A stretch of 64,000 bases of DNA from Marinobacter sp. C7 (GTDB lineage: Bacteria; Pseudomonadota; Gammaproteobacteria; Pseudomonadales; Oleiphilaceae): assembly GCF_022343555.1 (NCBI RefSeq), contig NZ_JAKQZH010000002.1:124001-188000 (forward strand), given 5' to 3'. Below are positions 17,445-25,600 of the stretch, piece after piece. The notes under the pieces are model-generated. The model saw only the letters and a list, made by a program, of their open reading frames with translations. It had not been told where the DNA came from and did not search any database. Position 1 is the stretch's first letter. The number at the start of each line of letters is the position of its first letter. Made by a program: the position numbers and the translations under genes.

Positions 17445-17460
17445 TCATATGCTCCGCCAG

Positions 17461-18030
17461 TCAGTCGCTCTGTGTCCTGACTATGGCATCGGTTTTCAGA
17501 TCCGGATACTTTTTCTGCAGCCTGTAGAGACGGATGATGGTGATGATATTGGTTACCAGCACCATGGCCTCGGCCAGGGTGCCGCCCACCGAGCCGATGA
17601 CAATGTTGTTGAGCATCCAGGACAATGCTGCCAGGCCCAGCACGATCCTCAACGCGATGCCCCGGAGCATGAACATGCCAACGGTACCGAGCACCGCCGC
17701 CGTGAGCGGAAAAATATCCGTCCGGGATTTCCAGGTGACCCAGGCGACCACCAGATTCACCGCCAGCATCACCGCCATGATCTGCCAGTTACCCTGATAT
17801 TTGCGGGCAAGGGTGATGCGGACGATCACCAGCACGGTCAGCGCCGACGCCGTCCAGCTCTCGAAGAAGGCGAACATCAGGGCAAAGGCAACGTTGGCGG
17901 AGATCAGCAGCACCATCAACCGGTCGTCGTTCTTGTTGGCAAAGCCGGCAATGCAGAACGCCAATGCGATCAGGCCGCAAAGCTGCCCAAGCCCCCCGGC
18001 CAGGGTCATTTCCGCGGTCAGATCAGTCAT
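17461..18030 (-). CDS. YgjV-family inner membrane protein
   Basis: A 189-residue protein with about six membrane segments. LGQLCGLIALAFCIAGF, KNDDRLMVLLISANVAFAL, LGTVGMFMLRGIALR, and WMLNNIVIGSVGGTLAEA follow the YgjV (Imp-YgjV) pattern. The function of this family is not known. The ATG at 18030 has GGAGG only 3 bases upstream, which is tight, and a GTG 18 bp further up is an alternative. The hypothetical lipoprotein gene follows 16 bp later. Confidence 0.75.
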   Translation of the reverse strand: MTDLTAEMTLAGGLGQLCGLIALAFCIAGFANKNDDRLMVLLISANVAFALMFAFFESWTASALTVLVIVRITLARKYQGNWQIMAVMLAVNLVVAWVTWKSRTDIFPLTAAVLGTVGMFMLRGIALRIVLGLAALSWMLNNIVIGSVGGTLAEAMVLVTNIITIIRLYRLQKKYPDLKTDAIVRTQSD

Positions 18031-18174
18031 GGGCCTCCGGCAGCTCACGAGACGTCATATCGGTATTCCCCTCTCCCCGCAAAGGGCTCCAGCCTGCCAC
18101 AATTGCCGACATTGAGCCATGAACCACCGTATGCCACAGTGATCTGATTCATTCAGCGAGGAATCTCCGCCGCC

Positions 18175-19206
18175 ATGAAAACCGTCTTCTCACCCCTGCA
18201 CAGCCGCCGCCACGTCAAAACCGAACTCGACGGTGGCCTGCTGATCGAGCCTCACGAAAAGCCGTCCCGGGCCGAAACGATCCTGGCGCGGGTGAAGGAC
18301 CAGGCCCTCGGGGAAATCCTGGAGCCGGAGGAGTTCGGGCTTGAGCCCGTCAGGCGGATCCACACAGCCGATTATGTCAGCTTTCTGGAAACCTGCTGGG
18401 ACGAATGGGTAGCGGCCGGCAAGGCCGGCGAGGCCATTCCCACCTTCTGGGTTGGCCGGGGAATGCGGGCCCGGCTGCCGAAGGATATCGACGGTCGCCT
18501 CGGCTATTACAGTCTCGGCGCCGACACCTCTATCTCGGATGGCACCTGGGAAGCGGCCCGGGCCTCCGCCAATGTCGCCCTGACCGCCCAGAAACTGGTG
18601 GCCGGTGGCGAGCGCGCCGCCTTCGCCCTGTGCCGGCCACCGGGGCATCATGCCCATGCTGACGTGTTTGGTGGCTACTGTTTCTTCAATAACGCCGCCA
18701 TCGTCGCCCAGGCATTCCGGGACCAGGGTTACGGCAAGGTGGCGGTGCTTGACGTGGACTTCCATCACGGCAACGGCACCCAGGCGATCTTCTACGATCG
18801 TAATGATGTACTTACCATCAGCCTGCACGGCGACCCGGATCTGGTGTTCCCGCACTTTCTCGGGTTCGAGGATGAAACCGGCGAGGGTGCTGGCGAAGGC
18901 TACAACCTGAACATCGTCTTTCCGCCAGACACGCCTTACAGCGTCTGGAGCCAGGGACTGGAAACCGCCTGCGAACGCATCCGGGCCTTTGCTCCGGATG
19001 CCCTGGTGGTGGCGCTCGGAGTGGATACCTTCGAGGAAGATCCGATTTCCTTCTTCAAACTCACCTCTGGCGATTACCTGAAGCTCGGCAGGCGTCTGGA
19101 GCAGCTCGGCCTGCCCACGGTATTCACCATGGAGGGCGGCTATGACGTGGATGCCATCGGCGTGAATGCCGTCAATGTCATGCAGGGCTTTGAAGGCAAG
19201 GAATGA
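18175..19206 (+). CDS. aphA: Acetylpolyamine amidohydrolase (HDAC fold)
   Basis: A 343-residue zinc deacylase of the arginase/deacetylase fold. From memory it runs colinear with Mycoplana ramosa APAH (341 residues): KTELDGGLLIEP, the substrate-gate loop YYSLGADTSISDGTWEAA, RPPGHHAHADVFGGYCFFNNAA (His pair), DVDFHHGNGTQ (zinc Asp and His), LGVDTFEEDPISFF (zinc Asp) and MEGGYD (Tyr). It likely removes acetyl groups from acetylated putrescine, cadaverine or spermidine, feeding polyamine catabolism. The closest neighbour on the same strand is a transglutaminase-like gene 97 bp downstream. No polyamine uptake gene is near. Confidence 0.9.
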   Translation: MKTVFSPLHSRRHVKTELDGGLLIEPHEKPSRAETILARVKDQALGEILEPEEFGLEPVRRIHTADYVSFLETCWDEWVAAGKAGEAIPTFWVGRGMRARLPKDIDGRLGYYSLGADTSISDGTWEAARASANVALTAQKLVAGGERAAFALCRPPGHHAHADVFGGYCFFNNAAIVAQAFRDQGYGKVAVLDVDFHHGNGTQAIFYDRNDVLTISLHGDPDLVFPHFLGFEDETGEGAGEGYNLNIVFPPDTPYSVWSQGLETACERIRAFAPDALVVALGVDTFEEDPISFFKLTSGDYLKLGRRLEQLGLPTVFTMEGGYDVDAIGVNAVNVMQGFEGKE

Positions 19207-19303
19207 ACAAAGCGGGCAATGGCTTTGGTGGAAATGGTCATTGCCCGTAGGTTGCTAATCAGAGAGCATCAGCGTTCAATACCCGAATTGTGGATGAGCC
19301 CCT

Positions 19304-19972
19304 ATGGAACGCTACCTCCAGCCCACCGCCTTCTTCGATTACGACAAACCGGAAATCAGCGCGTGGATCGACCAGCAGCTCGAAGGCGTGCCCGACGATC
19401 CGGTCGAGCAGATCAAGGTCCTGTACCTGGCGGTCCGGGACAGCATCAACTACAACCCTTACGTGTTCCGCACCGATCCCACCACCCTGTCTGCCAGCTA
19501 TGCCCTGACCAGTGGTGAAACCTACTGCATTCCCAAGGCTGTCCTGCTCGGCGCCGCCGCCCGCTCCATCGGCATCCCCAGCCGCCTTGGCCTGGCCGAC
19601 GTTCGCAACCACCTGTCCAGCCCGAAACTGATTGAGTGGCTACGCTCGGACATTTTCCGGATGCACGGTTTCATCGAGCTGTACCTGAATGGCCGGTGGG
19701 TGAAGGCAACACCTGCATTCAACAGGCAGCTGTGTGAGCTGATGAAAGTGGAGCCGCTGGAGTTCGATGGTGAAAACGACTCGGTCTTCCAGGAATTTAC
19801 CGAGGATGGCCAGGCCCACATGGAATACATCAACGATCACGGGGTGTTCGATGACGTGCCGCACCAGTTCATCGTGGATGGGGTACGCGCGGCGTATGGG
19901 CATTTGTTTCCGGCCGATGGGGAGAGTGTGGCGGTGGACGGAAGCCTGGAGAAGGATATGTCCGCGAAGTGA
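19304..19972 (+). CDS. Transglutaminase-like cysteine protein
   Basis: A 222-residue soluble protein with the transglutaminase/protease-like core: IKVLYLAVRDSINYNPYVF, Cys75 in SGETYCIPKAVLLGAAARSIGIPSRLG, and His121 in RMHGFIELYLNGRWVKATPAFN. The usual third residue, Asp in a D-x-T/P motif after the Trp, appears to be Ala135, so the catalytic triad is incomplete or uses another residue such as Asn140. The C-terminal 70 residues are acidic and of no known fold. The natural substrate is unknown. Cluster-forming hairpins begin 14 bp after the stop. Confidence 0.85.
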   Translation: MERYLQPTAFFDYDKPEISAWIDQQLEGVPDDPVEQIKVLYLAVRDSINYNPYVFRTDPTTLSASYALTSGETYCIPKAVLLGAAARSIGIPSRLGLADVRNHLSSPKLIEWLRSDIFRMHGFIELYLNGRWVKATPAFNRQLCELMKVEPLEFDGENDSVFQEFTEDGQAHMEYINDHGVFDDVPHQFIVDGVRAAYGHLFPADGESVAVDGSLEKDMSAK

Positions 19973-19986
19973 GTGGGCGTGAAGAT

Positions 19987-20129
19987 GGGGTCAGATGAAA
20001 GCGTTCATCTGACCCCGGAGTTCGGGCGCTGACCTGGGGATAAAAAGGGGTCAGAAGAAGGCTTTCTTCTGACCCCATGTTCGGGTTCGAGTTCAAGTCG
20101 GGGTCTGATGAACTCGTTCATCTGACCCC
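19987..20129. repeat. Cluster of three related hairpins (REP-like)
   Basis: Three 30-bp inverted repeats with 13-base arms and 4-base loops at 19987-20016, 20047-20076 and 20100-20129. Arms: GGGGTCAGATGAA/TTCATCTGACCCC; GGGGTCAGAAGAA/TTCTTCTGACCCC (a compensated base change in both arms); GGGGTCTGATGAA/TTCATCTGACCCC (one mismatch). Spacers share a GTTCGGG core. They fill the convergent gap after the transglutaminase-like gene and before ahpF, so they may also act as terminators. No tyrosine transposase of the REP-associated type is in the window. Confidence 0.85.
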
Positions 20130-20144
20130 ATTTTCACCGCGATC

Positions 20145-21713
20145 TCAGTCCTCGGCAGAATTCCGGATCAGGAAATCAAAGGCACTCAATGCCGCCTTGG
20201 ACCCCTCTCCCATGGAAATCACGATCTGCTTGTAAGGCACGGTCGTGGCATCGCCGGCCGCGAAGACACCCGGAATGGAGGTCTCGTTGCGGTCGTTGAC
20301 GATGATCTCGCCATGCTGGCTCAGCTCGATATCGCCCTTGAGCCACTCGGTGTTCGGCACCAGACCGATCTGGACAAACACACCCTCCAGAGCGACGTGG
20401 TGAGACTCGCCGGTGTTACGGTCGGTGTAGGTCAGCCCGTTTACCTTGCCATTCTCGCCGGTAATCTCGGTGGTCTGGCCAGAGGTGATGATCTCCACGT
20501 TTTTCAGGCTGCGCAGCTTCTTCTGCAGCACCTCGTCGGCACGCATCTCCGCACCGAACTCGATCAGGGTCACGTGGCCCACGATACCGGCCAGGTCGAT
20601 AGCCGCTTCCACACCGGAGTTGCCGCCACCGATGACCGCCACCCGCTTGCCCTTGAACAGCGGTCCGTCGCAGTGCGGGCAGTAGGCCACGCCCTTGTTG
20701 CGGTACTCTTCCTCGCCCGGAACGCCCATCTGACGCCAGCGGGCCCCCGTAGACAGCACCAGGGTGCGGGATTTCAGGGAAGCGCCATTGGCCAGACGCA
20801 CCTCATGAAGACCACCGGTCTTGGCGGCCGGGATCAGCTTCTCGGCACGCTGCATGTTCATGATGTCCACGTCGTACTCCTTGACGTGCTGTTCCATGGC
20901 AGACACCAGCTTCGGACCCTCGGTGTAGGGTACGGAGATCAGGTTCTCGATACCCATGGTGTCCGCCACCTGGCCACCAAAGCGCTCCGCGGCGATACCG
21001 GTGGAAATCCCCTTCCGGGCGGCATAGATCGCTGCCGCAGAACCTGCCGGGCCACCACCGATGACCAGAACGTCGAAGGCGTCCTTCTGGTTCAGCTTTT
21101 CTGCCTCTTTTTCATCGGATCTGGTGTCCAGCTTGGCCACGATCTCTTCCAGGGTCATCCGGCCCTGGCCCCAGGATTCGCCGTTCAGGAACACGCTGGG
21201 CACGGCCATGACTTCCCGCTGCTCCACTTCGTCCTGAAACAGGGCACCATCGATGGAGGTGTGCTTGATGTTCGGATTCAGCACACTCATCAGGTTCAGA
21301 GCCTGAACCACGTCCGGGCAGTTCTGGCAGGACAGCGAGAAGTAGGTTTCGAACTCGAAGTTCCCTTCCAGGTCCTTGATCTGCTCGATCAGCTCCTGGG
21401 ACTCCTTGGAGGGATGACCACCCACCTGCAACAGGGCCAGAACCAGAGACGTGAATTCGTGGCCCATGGGAATGCCGGCGAAACGCACGCCGATGTCGGT
21501 GCCGACACGGTTGATGGCGAACGATGGGCGACGCACATCCGGATTCTCCTCGGTACGGAGACCGATCTTCTCGGACATGGGCTCGATTTCCTCAAGCAGC
21601 TGCTTCAGCTCCTGGGACTTCTTGCTGTCATCGTACGCCGCCACCAGCTCGATCGGCTGCTGCAGCTTCTCCATGTAGGCTTTGAGCTGTTGCTTGATAT
21701 TGGCATCCAACAT
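20145..21713 (-). CDS. ahpF: Alkyl hydroperoxide reductase subunit F
   Basis: A 522-residue FAD enzyme that passes electrons from NADH to AhpC. It has the N-terminal double-thioredoxin domain with [11 protein letters not shown] (Cys129, Cys132), the FAD fold [14 protein letters not shown] (about 217-230), the redox pair AYCPHCDGP (Cys345, Cys348) and NAD-binding [14 protein letters not shown]. Cysteine positions and length match E. coli AhpF. It is not next to ahpC: ahpF starts 1.7 kb before the end of ahpC, with two plus-strand genes between. An OxyR-like half site precedes it. Confidence 0.97.
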   Translation of the reverse strand: MLDANIKQQLKAYMEKLQQPIELVAAYDDSKKSQELKQLLEEIEPMSEKIGLRTEENPDVRRPSFAINRVGTDIGVRFAGIPMGHEFTSLVLALLQVGGHPSKESQELIEQIKDLEGNFEFETYFSLSCQNCPDVVQALNLMSVLNPNIKHTSIDGALFQDEVEQREVMAVPSVFLNGESWGQGRMTLEEIVAKLDTRSDEKEAEKLNQKDAFDVLVIGGGPAGSAAAIYAARKGISTGIAAERFGGQVADTMGIENLISVPYTEGPKLVSAMEQHVKEYDVDIMNMQRAEKLIPAAKTGGLHEVRLANGASLKSRTLVLSTGARWRQMGVPGEEEYRNKGVAYCPHCDGPLFKGKRVAVIGGGNSGVEAAIDLAGIVGHVTLIEFGAEMRADEVLQKKLRSLKNVEIITSGQTTEITGENGKVNGLTYTDRNTGESHHVALEGVFVQIGLVPNTEWLKGDIELSQHGEIIVNDRNETSIPGVFAAGDATTVPYKQIVISMGEGSKAALSAFDFLIRNSAED

Positions 21714-21838
21714 GTAGGCATTCCCCTCGATATGTCGTAAAGCTAAGTGTCTGAATTCAAAATGAATCGCTAAATTAAGTTAGGGGTACGATAAGGGCTG
21801 TCCAGACAATGCTCAAATTAATTGGTTCAAATCATTCA

Positions 21839-21853
21839 ATAGAGCTTTGCTAT
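21839..21853. promoter_or_regulatory. OxyR-like half site before ahpF
   Basis: ATAGAGCTTTGCTAT matches the ATAG-N7-CTAT half of the OxyR operator, 126 bp upstream of ahpF and 198 bp upstream of the divergent DUF3581 gene. The second half at the expected spacing is poor. Confidence 0.5.
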
Positions 21854-22050
21854 ATAGACATGAGTTCCATAGCCTCGGGGCCTACCCGCAAACTCCAGAA
21901 GGGCAAACAGCGCCACGCCCGGCGTTATTTAATGATGTAGGCCCAAACTAGGACAAATAGCGCATTTTCCTCTTGATACCACTCAACTATGATAGACAAG
22001 ACAAACCATGTGCTCCCATTGTCAGCCCCGCGACCCGTAAAAGGCGAACC

Positions 22051-22782
22051 ATGTTTCTAGATCGTTTTCACTCCGTCCGGGATGGACGCGTCACCATTTC
22101 AGCGCTTCAGGCCAGCCAGTTCGCCAAGGAGGTGGCCGGGGACTTCAACCCGATCCATGATCCCGATGCACGGCGTTTCTGTGTGCCCGGCGACCTGCTG
22201 TTTGCCGTTGTGCTCTCACGCTTCGGTCTGTCCCAGAACATGACCTTCCGGTTCTGCAGCCTTGTTGGGGATGGTGTCTCCCTGCTGTTGGAGGAGAAGG
22301 GCGAAAACTGCATCGAAGTGTGCGACGCCAACGGCAAGGTATATCTGGAAGTTACCCGCAGTGGAGAGATCACCCGGGACGAGCAGTTCATTGAGGATTT
22401 TACCCGATGCTACGTGGCCGCCTCCGGCAAGAATTTCCCCCACACCCTCAAGCCACTGATGGAATCCAATGGGGTGATGTTCAACCCCGACCGTCCAATG
22501 GTGATGTATGAAAGCATGAGCCTGGCTCTGGACACGGTGGATGCCTCCTCTCCCGAACTGGAGCTGAGCAATGCCGAACTGGAGGCTGCCGGCAAGCGTG
22601 GCAACGTAACCCTCGAATACCAGCTCAAGGCCGATGGCAAGCCGGTGGGCGAAGTCACCAAGCGCCTGGTCCTGGGCGGACTGCGCCCCTACTCCCCAGA
22701 TGCCATGGCAGCCGTCATAGAGGAGTTTTATCGCCTCAAGGCCCGCGGCGCCAACTACGGCAGCGAAGCGACCGGCTCCTGA
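22051..22782 (+). CDS. DUF3581 family protein
   Basis: A 243-residue cytoplasmic protein of the gammaproteobacterial DUF3581 family. The start at ATG 22051 (MFLDRFHSV) follows AAGGCG. Near residue 30 it carries AGDFNPIHD, the Asp-x-Asn-Pro-x-His block seen in MaoC-type hot-dog hydratases, followed by a G...F helix stretch and FRFCSLVGDGVSLLLEE, which looks like a hot-dog strand pattern; a second such half may follow (MYESMSLALDTV to GNVTLEYQLK). Function is not established. It is divergent from ahpF and upstream of a peroxiredoxin gene by 53 bp. Confidence 0.85.
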   Translation: MFLDRFHSVRDGRVTISALQASQFAKEVAGDFNPIHDPDARRFCVPGDLLFAVVLSRFGLSQNMTFRFCSLVGDGVSLLLEEKGENCIEVCDANGKVYLEVTRSGEITRDEQFIEDFTRCYVAASGKNFPHTLKPLMESNGVMFNPDRPMVMYESMSLALDTVDASSPELELSNAELEAAGKRGNVTLEYQLKADGKPVGEVTKRLVLGGLRPYSPDAMAAVIEEFYRLKARGANYGSEATGS

Positions 22783-22835
22783 TCGCGGCCTGGCATCAAC
22801 ACAACATACCCATCAACACCCGGGAGAACACAGCA

Positions 22836-23312
22836 ATGACGATTCAGGTAGGCGACAAACTGCCGGATATTGAGCTTCAGGTCATGGGTGAGAACGGCCC
22901 GCAGCCGGTGCGTACCAGTGAGCTGTTCAACGGTAAGAAAGTGGTGTTGTTCGCCGTTCCCGGCGCCTTTACCCCCACCTGCTCGGCTGCCCACCTGCCG
23001 GGTTTTGTGATCAACGCCGACCAGATCAAGGCCAGGGGCGTGGACAGCATCGTCTGCACCTCGGTGAACGACGCCTTTGTGATGGACGCCTGGGGCAAGG
23101 CCCACAACGCCGAGGAGATCGTGATGCTGGCCGATGGCCTGGCGGAATTCGCCACCGCCCTGGGCCTGACCCAGGATCGCACGGCCACCAAAATGGGCAT
23201 TCGCAGCCAGCGTTATGCCATGATCGTCAACGACGGCACTGTGGAACTGCTGCATGTCGACTCACAGGGCCTGGACACCACCAGCGCCGAGACCATCCTC
23301 GCTGCCCTGTAA
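22836..23312 (+). CDS. Peroxiredoxin of the Prx5 type
   Basis: A 158-residue thiol peroxidase. The peroxidatic Cys49 is in VPGAFTPTCSAAHLPGF, the Prx5 signature, and the chain continues LKARGVDSIVCTSVNDAFVM-like with a conserved Arg near residue 125. No glutaredoxin domain is fused, so reduction must come from separate thiols. It detoxifies alkyl and hydrogen peroxides in the cytoplasm. It sits between ahpF and ahpC, which places three peroxide-defence genes within 3.9 kb. GGGAG about 11 bases before ATG 22836 is the likely ribosome site. Confidence 0.93.
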   Translation: MTIQVGDKLPDIELQVMGENGPQPVRTSELFNGKKVVLFAVPGAFTPTCSAAHLPGFVINADQIKARGVDSIVCTSVNDAFVMDAWGKAHNAEEIVMLADGLAEFATALGLTQDRTATKMGIRSQRYAMIVNDGTVELLHVDSQGLDTTSAETILAAL

Positions 23313-23336
23313 ACAAAACGCATAGCCCAGACGCAA

Positions 23337-23361
23337 CAAACCCCGGCCGAACCGGGGTTTG
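23337..23361. terminator. Hairpin between convergent prx5 and ahpC
   Basis: CAAACCCCGG, a 5-base loop, CCGGGGTTTG. A 10-bp stem in the 111-bp convergent gap, without a long T run on either strand; probably bidirectional. Confidence 0.75.
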
Positions 23362-23423
23362 TCTTGAGGCTGAGGCCCGCAATGCAGGCCCCGCCAATAC
23401 TCGTTCCTTCGCAGGGAAGAAAC

Positions 23424-23987
23424 TTAGATCTTGCCGACCAGGTCCAGGGACGGAGCCAGAGTCTCTTCGCCTTCTTTCCACTTGGCCGGGCATACTTCAC
23501 CCGGATTGTTGCGAACGTACTGGGCAGCCTTGATCTTGCGCAGCAGGTCGTCCGCGTCACGGCCGATGCCTTCGGCAGTGATCTCAACAGCCTGGATGAT
23601 GCCGTCCGGATCGATCACGAAAGTGGCACGGTCGGCCAGGCCCTGGCCTTCACGCATAACACCGAAGTTGTTGGTGATGGTGCCGGTCTGGTCTCCTACC
23701 ATGTAGTAGTTGATCTTTCCGATGGTCTCGGAAGTATCGTGCCACGCCTTGTGGGTGAAGTGGGTGTCGGTGGACACGGAGAACACCTCTACGCCCATCT
23801 TCTGCAGCTCTTCGTACTTGTCAGCCACGTCGCCCAGCTCGGTCGGGCAAACGAAGGTGAAGTCGGCCGGATAGAAGAAGAATACCGCCCACTTGCCTTT
23901 TACGTCCGCTTCGCTGATCTCAACGAACTCGCCCTGTTTGAATGCAGTTGCGTTGAACGGCTTGATCTCGCTGTTAATGATGCCCAT
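23424..23987 (-). CDS. ahpC: Alkyl hydroperoxide reductase subunit C (2-Cys peroxiredoxin)
   Basis: A 187-residue typical 2-Cys peroxiredoxin. The peroxidatic Cys47 is in [11 protein letters not shown] and the resolving Cys166 in [32 protein letters not shown] is the AhpC loop. It reduces peroxides with electrons from AhpF. AGGAG 8 bases before ATG 23987 ([11 protein letters not shown]) sets the start; an upstream extension has no family support. It is monocistronic, with an OxyR-like site about 100 bp upstream. Confidence 0.97.
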   Translation of the reverse strand: MGIINSEIKPFNATAFKQGEFVEISEADVKGKWAVFFFYPADFTFVCPTELGDVADKYEELQKMGVEVFSVSTDTHFTHKAWHDTSETIGKINYYMVGDQTGTITNNFGVMREGQGLADRATFVIDPDGIIQAVEITAEGIGRDADDLLRKIKAAQYVRNNPGEVCPAKWKEGEETLAPSLDLVGKI

Positions 23988-24088
23988 TGAAAACTCCTGT
24001 TTGGTGCATGTGAGGGTTGAAGAATCTACGGGACGCAAATATACGGATGTTGCCGGCTTCGTTTAAATTGATAATTTCCAATCCAGGG

Positions 24089-24103
24089 ATAGGCTCAGCC
24101 TAT
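24089..24103. promoter_or_regulatory. OxyR-like operator before ahpC
   Basis: ATAGGCTCAGCCTAT (plus strand) is ATAG-N7-CTAT, 102 bp before the ahpC start. On the minus strand a weak second half, TTGG-N7-CAAT, follows after the expected 7-base spacer. Confidence 0.55.
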
Positions 24104-24179
24104 TTTCCAACGGAGCCGGGCGCAACAACCCGCAGTCATCTCCATCCCGGGAAGTAACTGCGGTTGATGATATGGGGTC

Positions 24180-25397
24180 TTATCCCGCTAATTCAATCTT
24201 GTGAAAATCCAGAATATTTTCCTTCGGTGACGTTTTGATGGCAGCCACCTCCGGCCGCTTCTTTGCCAGGATGTAGGCAAAGCAGGCGAAGTACAGACCA
24301 ATCACCAGGGCACCGACCCACTGGATCCTCAGGAAGTCCAGCTGGAACAGCATGGTCAGCCCGACCATCGCCACCAGGTTGAAGATCACGTAGTTCACCC
24401 GGCCCAGACGCTGAGCCGTCAGGTTCAGGTTGTCGGTGTACAGCCGGATCAGGGAATCGAGGGAATTCACCACCATCAGCACGCCCACCGAAATCATCGC
24501 GATGTTGGTGAACGCGGCAATCTGCAGTCCCTCGGCGTGGTAGTAGTAGAGCACGCTGAACCAGACCCCGATGGCAATGGACGGCACCACCAGCATGGCA
24601 ATCAGCAGCTGCCAGGTCCGGATGCCACTGACAAACCGGGCGGTGAACTGACCGATCATGATGCTCCAGGAGAACCACCAGAACAGGTAGAAGGCGTGGT
24701 AATCGTTGATCGGCAGCACGAACTGGTGAATGTTGGCGAAATAGTCACCCAACATTCCCGCAGTGCCGAGAAAGTCCGCCGGCGAGCCCTTGCCCAGGAC
24801 GAACGCCCGGAACCACATGCCGGTGATCAGGGCAATGAACAGCACACTGGAGCCGATGCTCAGAATCCGGATGTACTTGACCTTGGAACTGGAGTACACC
24901 GCCAGCGCGATCGACAGGAACACGATCACGTAGAACGCCGGCACCACGGATTCACCGTCGCCCAGCTGGGGCAGATACCAGGGCAGATTCACCAGCAACA
25001 GGTAGGCGGTGAAGGCGCAGGTGCCGATGATCACCACGTTATTCACCAGCTTGACCAGCGGAATCTCGAAGAACTTCACCCGCGGTTCGATGATGGCGAA
25101 ATAGAAACAGGTCAGGAAATAGAAGCCCCAGATCAGGAACGCCCAGAAGCCGAACTCGATGGCGAGCGGGTTGGCGAAGCCGTATTCCGGGTTGTCACCG
25201 AGGTTGCCATACCCGCCGAACTCGGTCAGCGGGAACATGATCAGCCCCACGTCCAGGCCGGAGGTGAACAGGATGGCAATGAAGGTCAGGGTGCGAACCG
25301 GCGTCACGCCGATGCACTGCATGTCCCACCACTTGTACAGAATCAGGGCAATGGCGGCGAAGGTAAAAATCAGTCCTGTGGATAACCAGAGTGTCAT
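24180..25397 (-). CDS. Short BCCT-family (betaine/choline/carnitine) transporter
   Basis: A 405-residue membrane protein with about 11 helices. The core FWWFSWSIMIGQFTARFVSGIRTWQLL followed by VPSIAIGVWFSVLYYY is the helix-8 region of BCCT carriers. It is 100-250 residues shorter than usual BCCT proteins and lacks a long C-terminal osmosensing tail. Position after betIBA on the same strand argues that it imports choline or betaine. A hairpin terminator stands between betA and this gene, so it may be expressed from its own promoter in the 203-bp gap. Confidence 0.8.
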   Translation of the reverse strand: MTLWLSTGLIFTFAAIALILYKWWDMQCIGVTPVRTLTFIAILFTSGLDVGLIMFPLTEFGGYGNLGDNPEYGFANPLAIEFGFWAFLIWGFYFLTCFYFAIIEPRVKFFEIPLVKLVNNVVIIGTCAFTAYLLLVNLPWYLPQLGDGESVVPAFYVIVFLSIALAVYSSSKVKYIRILSIGSSVLFIALITGMWFRAFVLGKGSPADFLGTAGMLGDYFANIHQFVLPINDYHAFYLFWWFSWSIMIGQFTARFVSGIRTWQLLIAMLVVPSIAIGVWFSVLYYYHAEGLQIAAFTNIAMISVGVLMVVNSLDSLIRLYTDNLNLTAQRLGRVNYVIFNLVAMVGLTMLFQLDFLRIQWVGALVIGLYFACFAYILAKKRPEVAAIKTSPKENILDFHKIELAG

Positions 25398-25562
25398 GCG
25401 CTACACCTCCGGTTGTTTGTCATCATTATAGTGAACAGCATGGGTTTTCCTCCTCTACTTTGTTCTTTCGAATCGGACACAAACCCAGGACTTGCCTATC
25501 CGGCGCCCGGAAACGGCGGGATGCCGTCGCGCTGATAGGGAAATCCTGAGGGCTTGCAAAAC

Positions 25563-25585
25563 CCCGGGCGCCTTGCACGCCCGGG
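25563..25585 (-). terminator. Terminator after betA
   Basis: CCCGGGCG / CGCCCGGG with a 7-base loop, followed on the minus strand by GTTTTGC. It lies 16 bp past the betA stop and would limit read-through into the transporter gene. Confidence 0.65.
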
Positions 25586-25600
25586 TGGGATGACGACGCG

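Noticed and set aside
21801..21900. Possible tRNA-like GGTTCAAATC
   Set aside because: A T-loop-like string only; no acceptor or anticodon arms fold around it.
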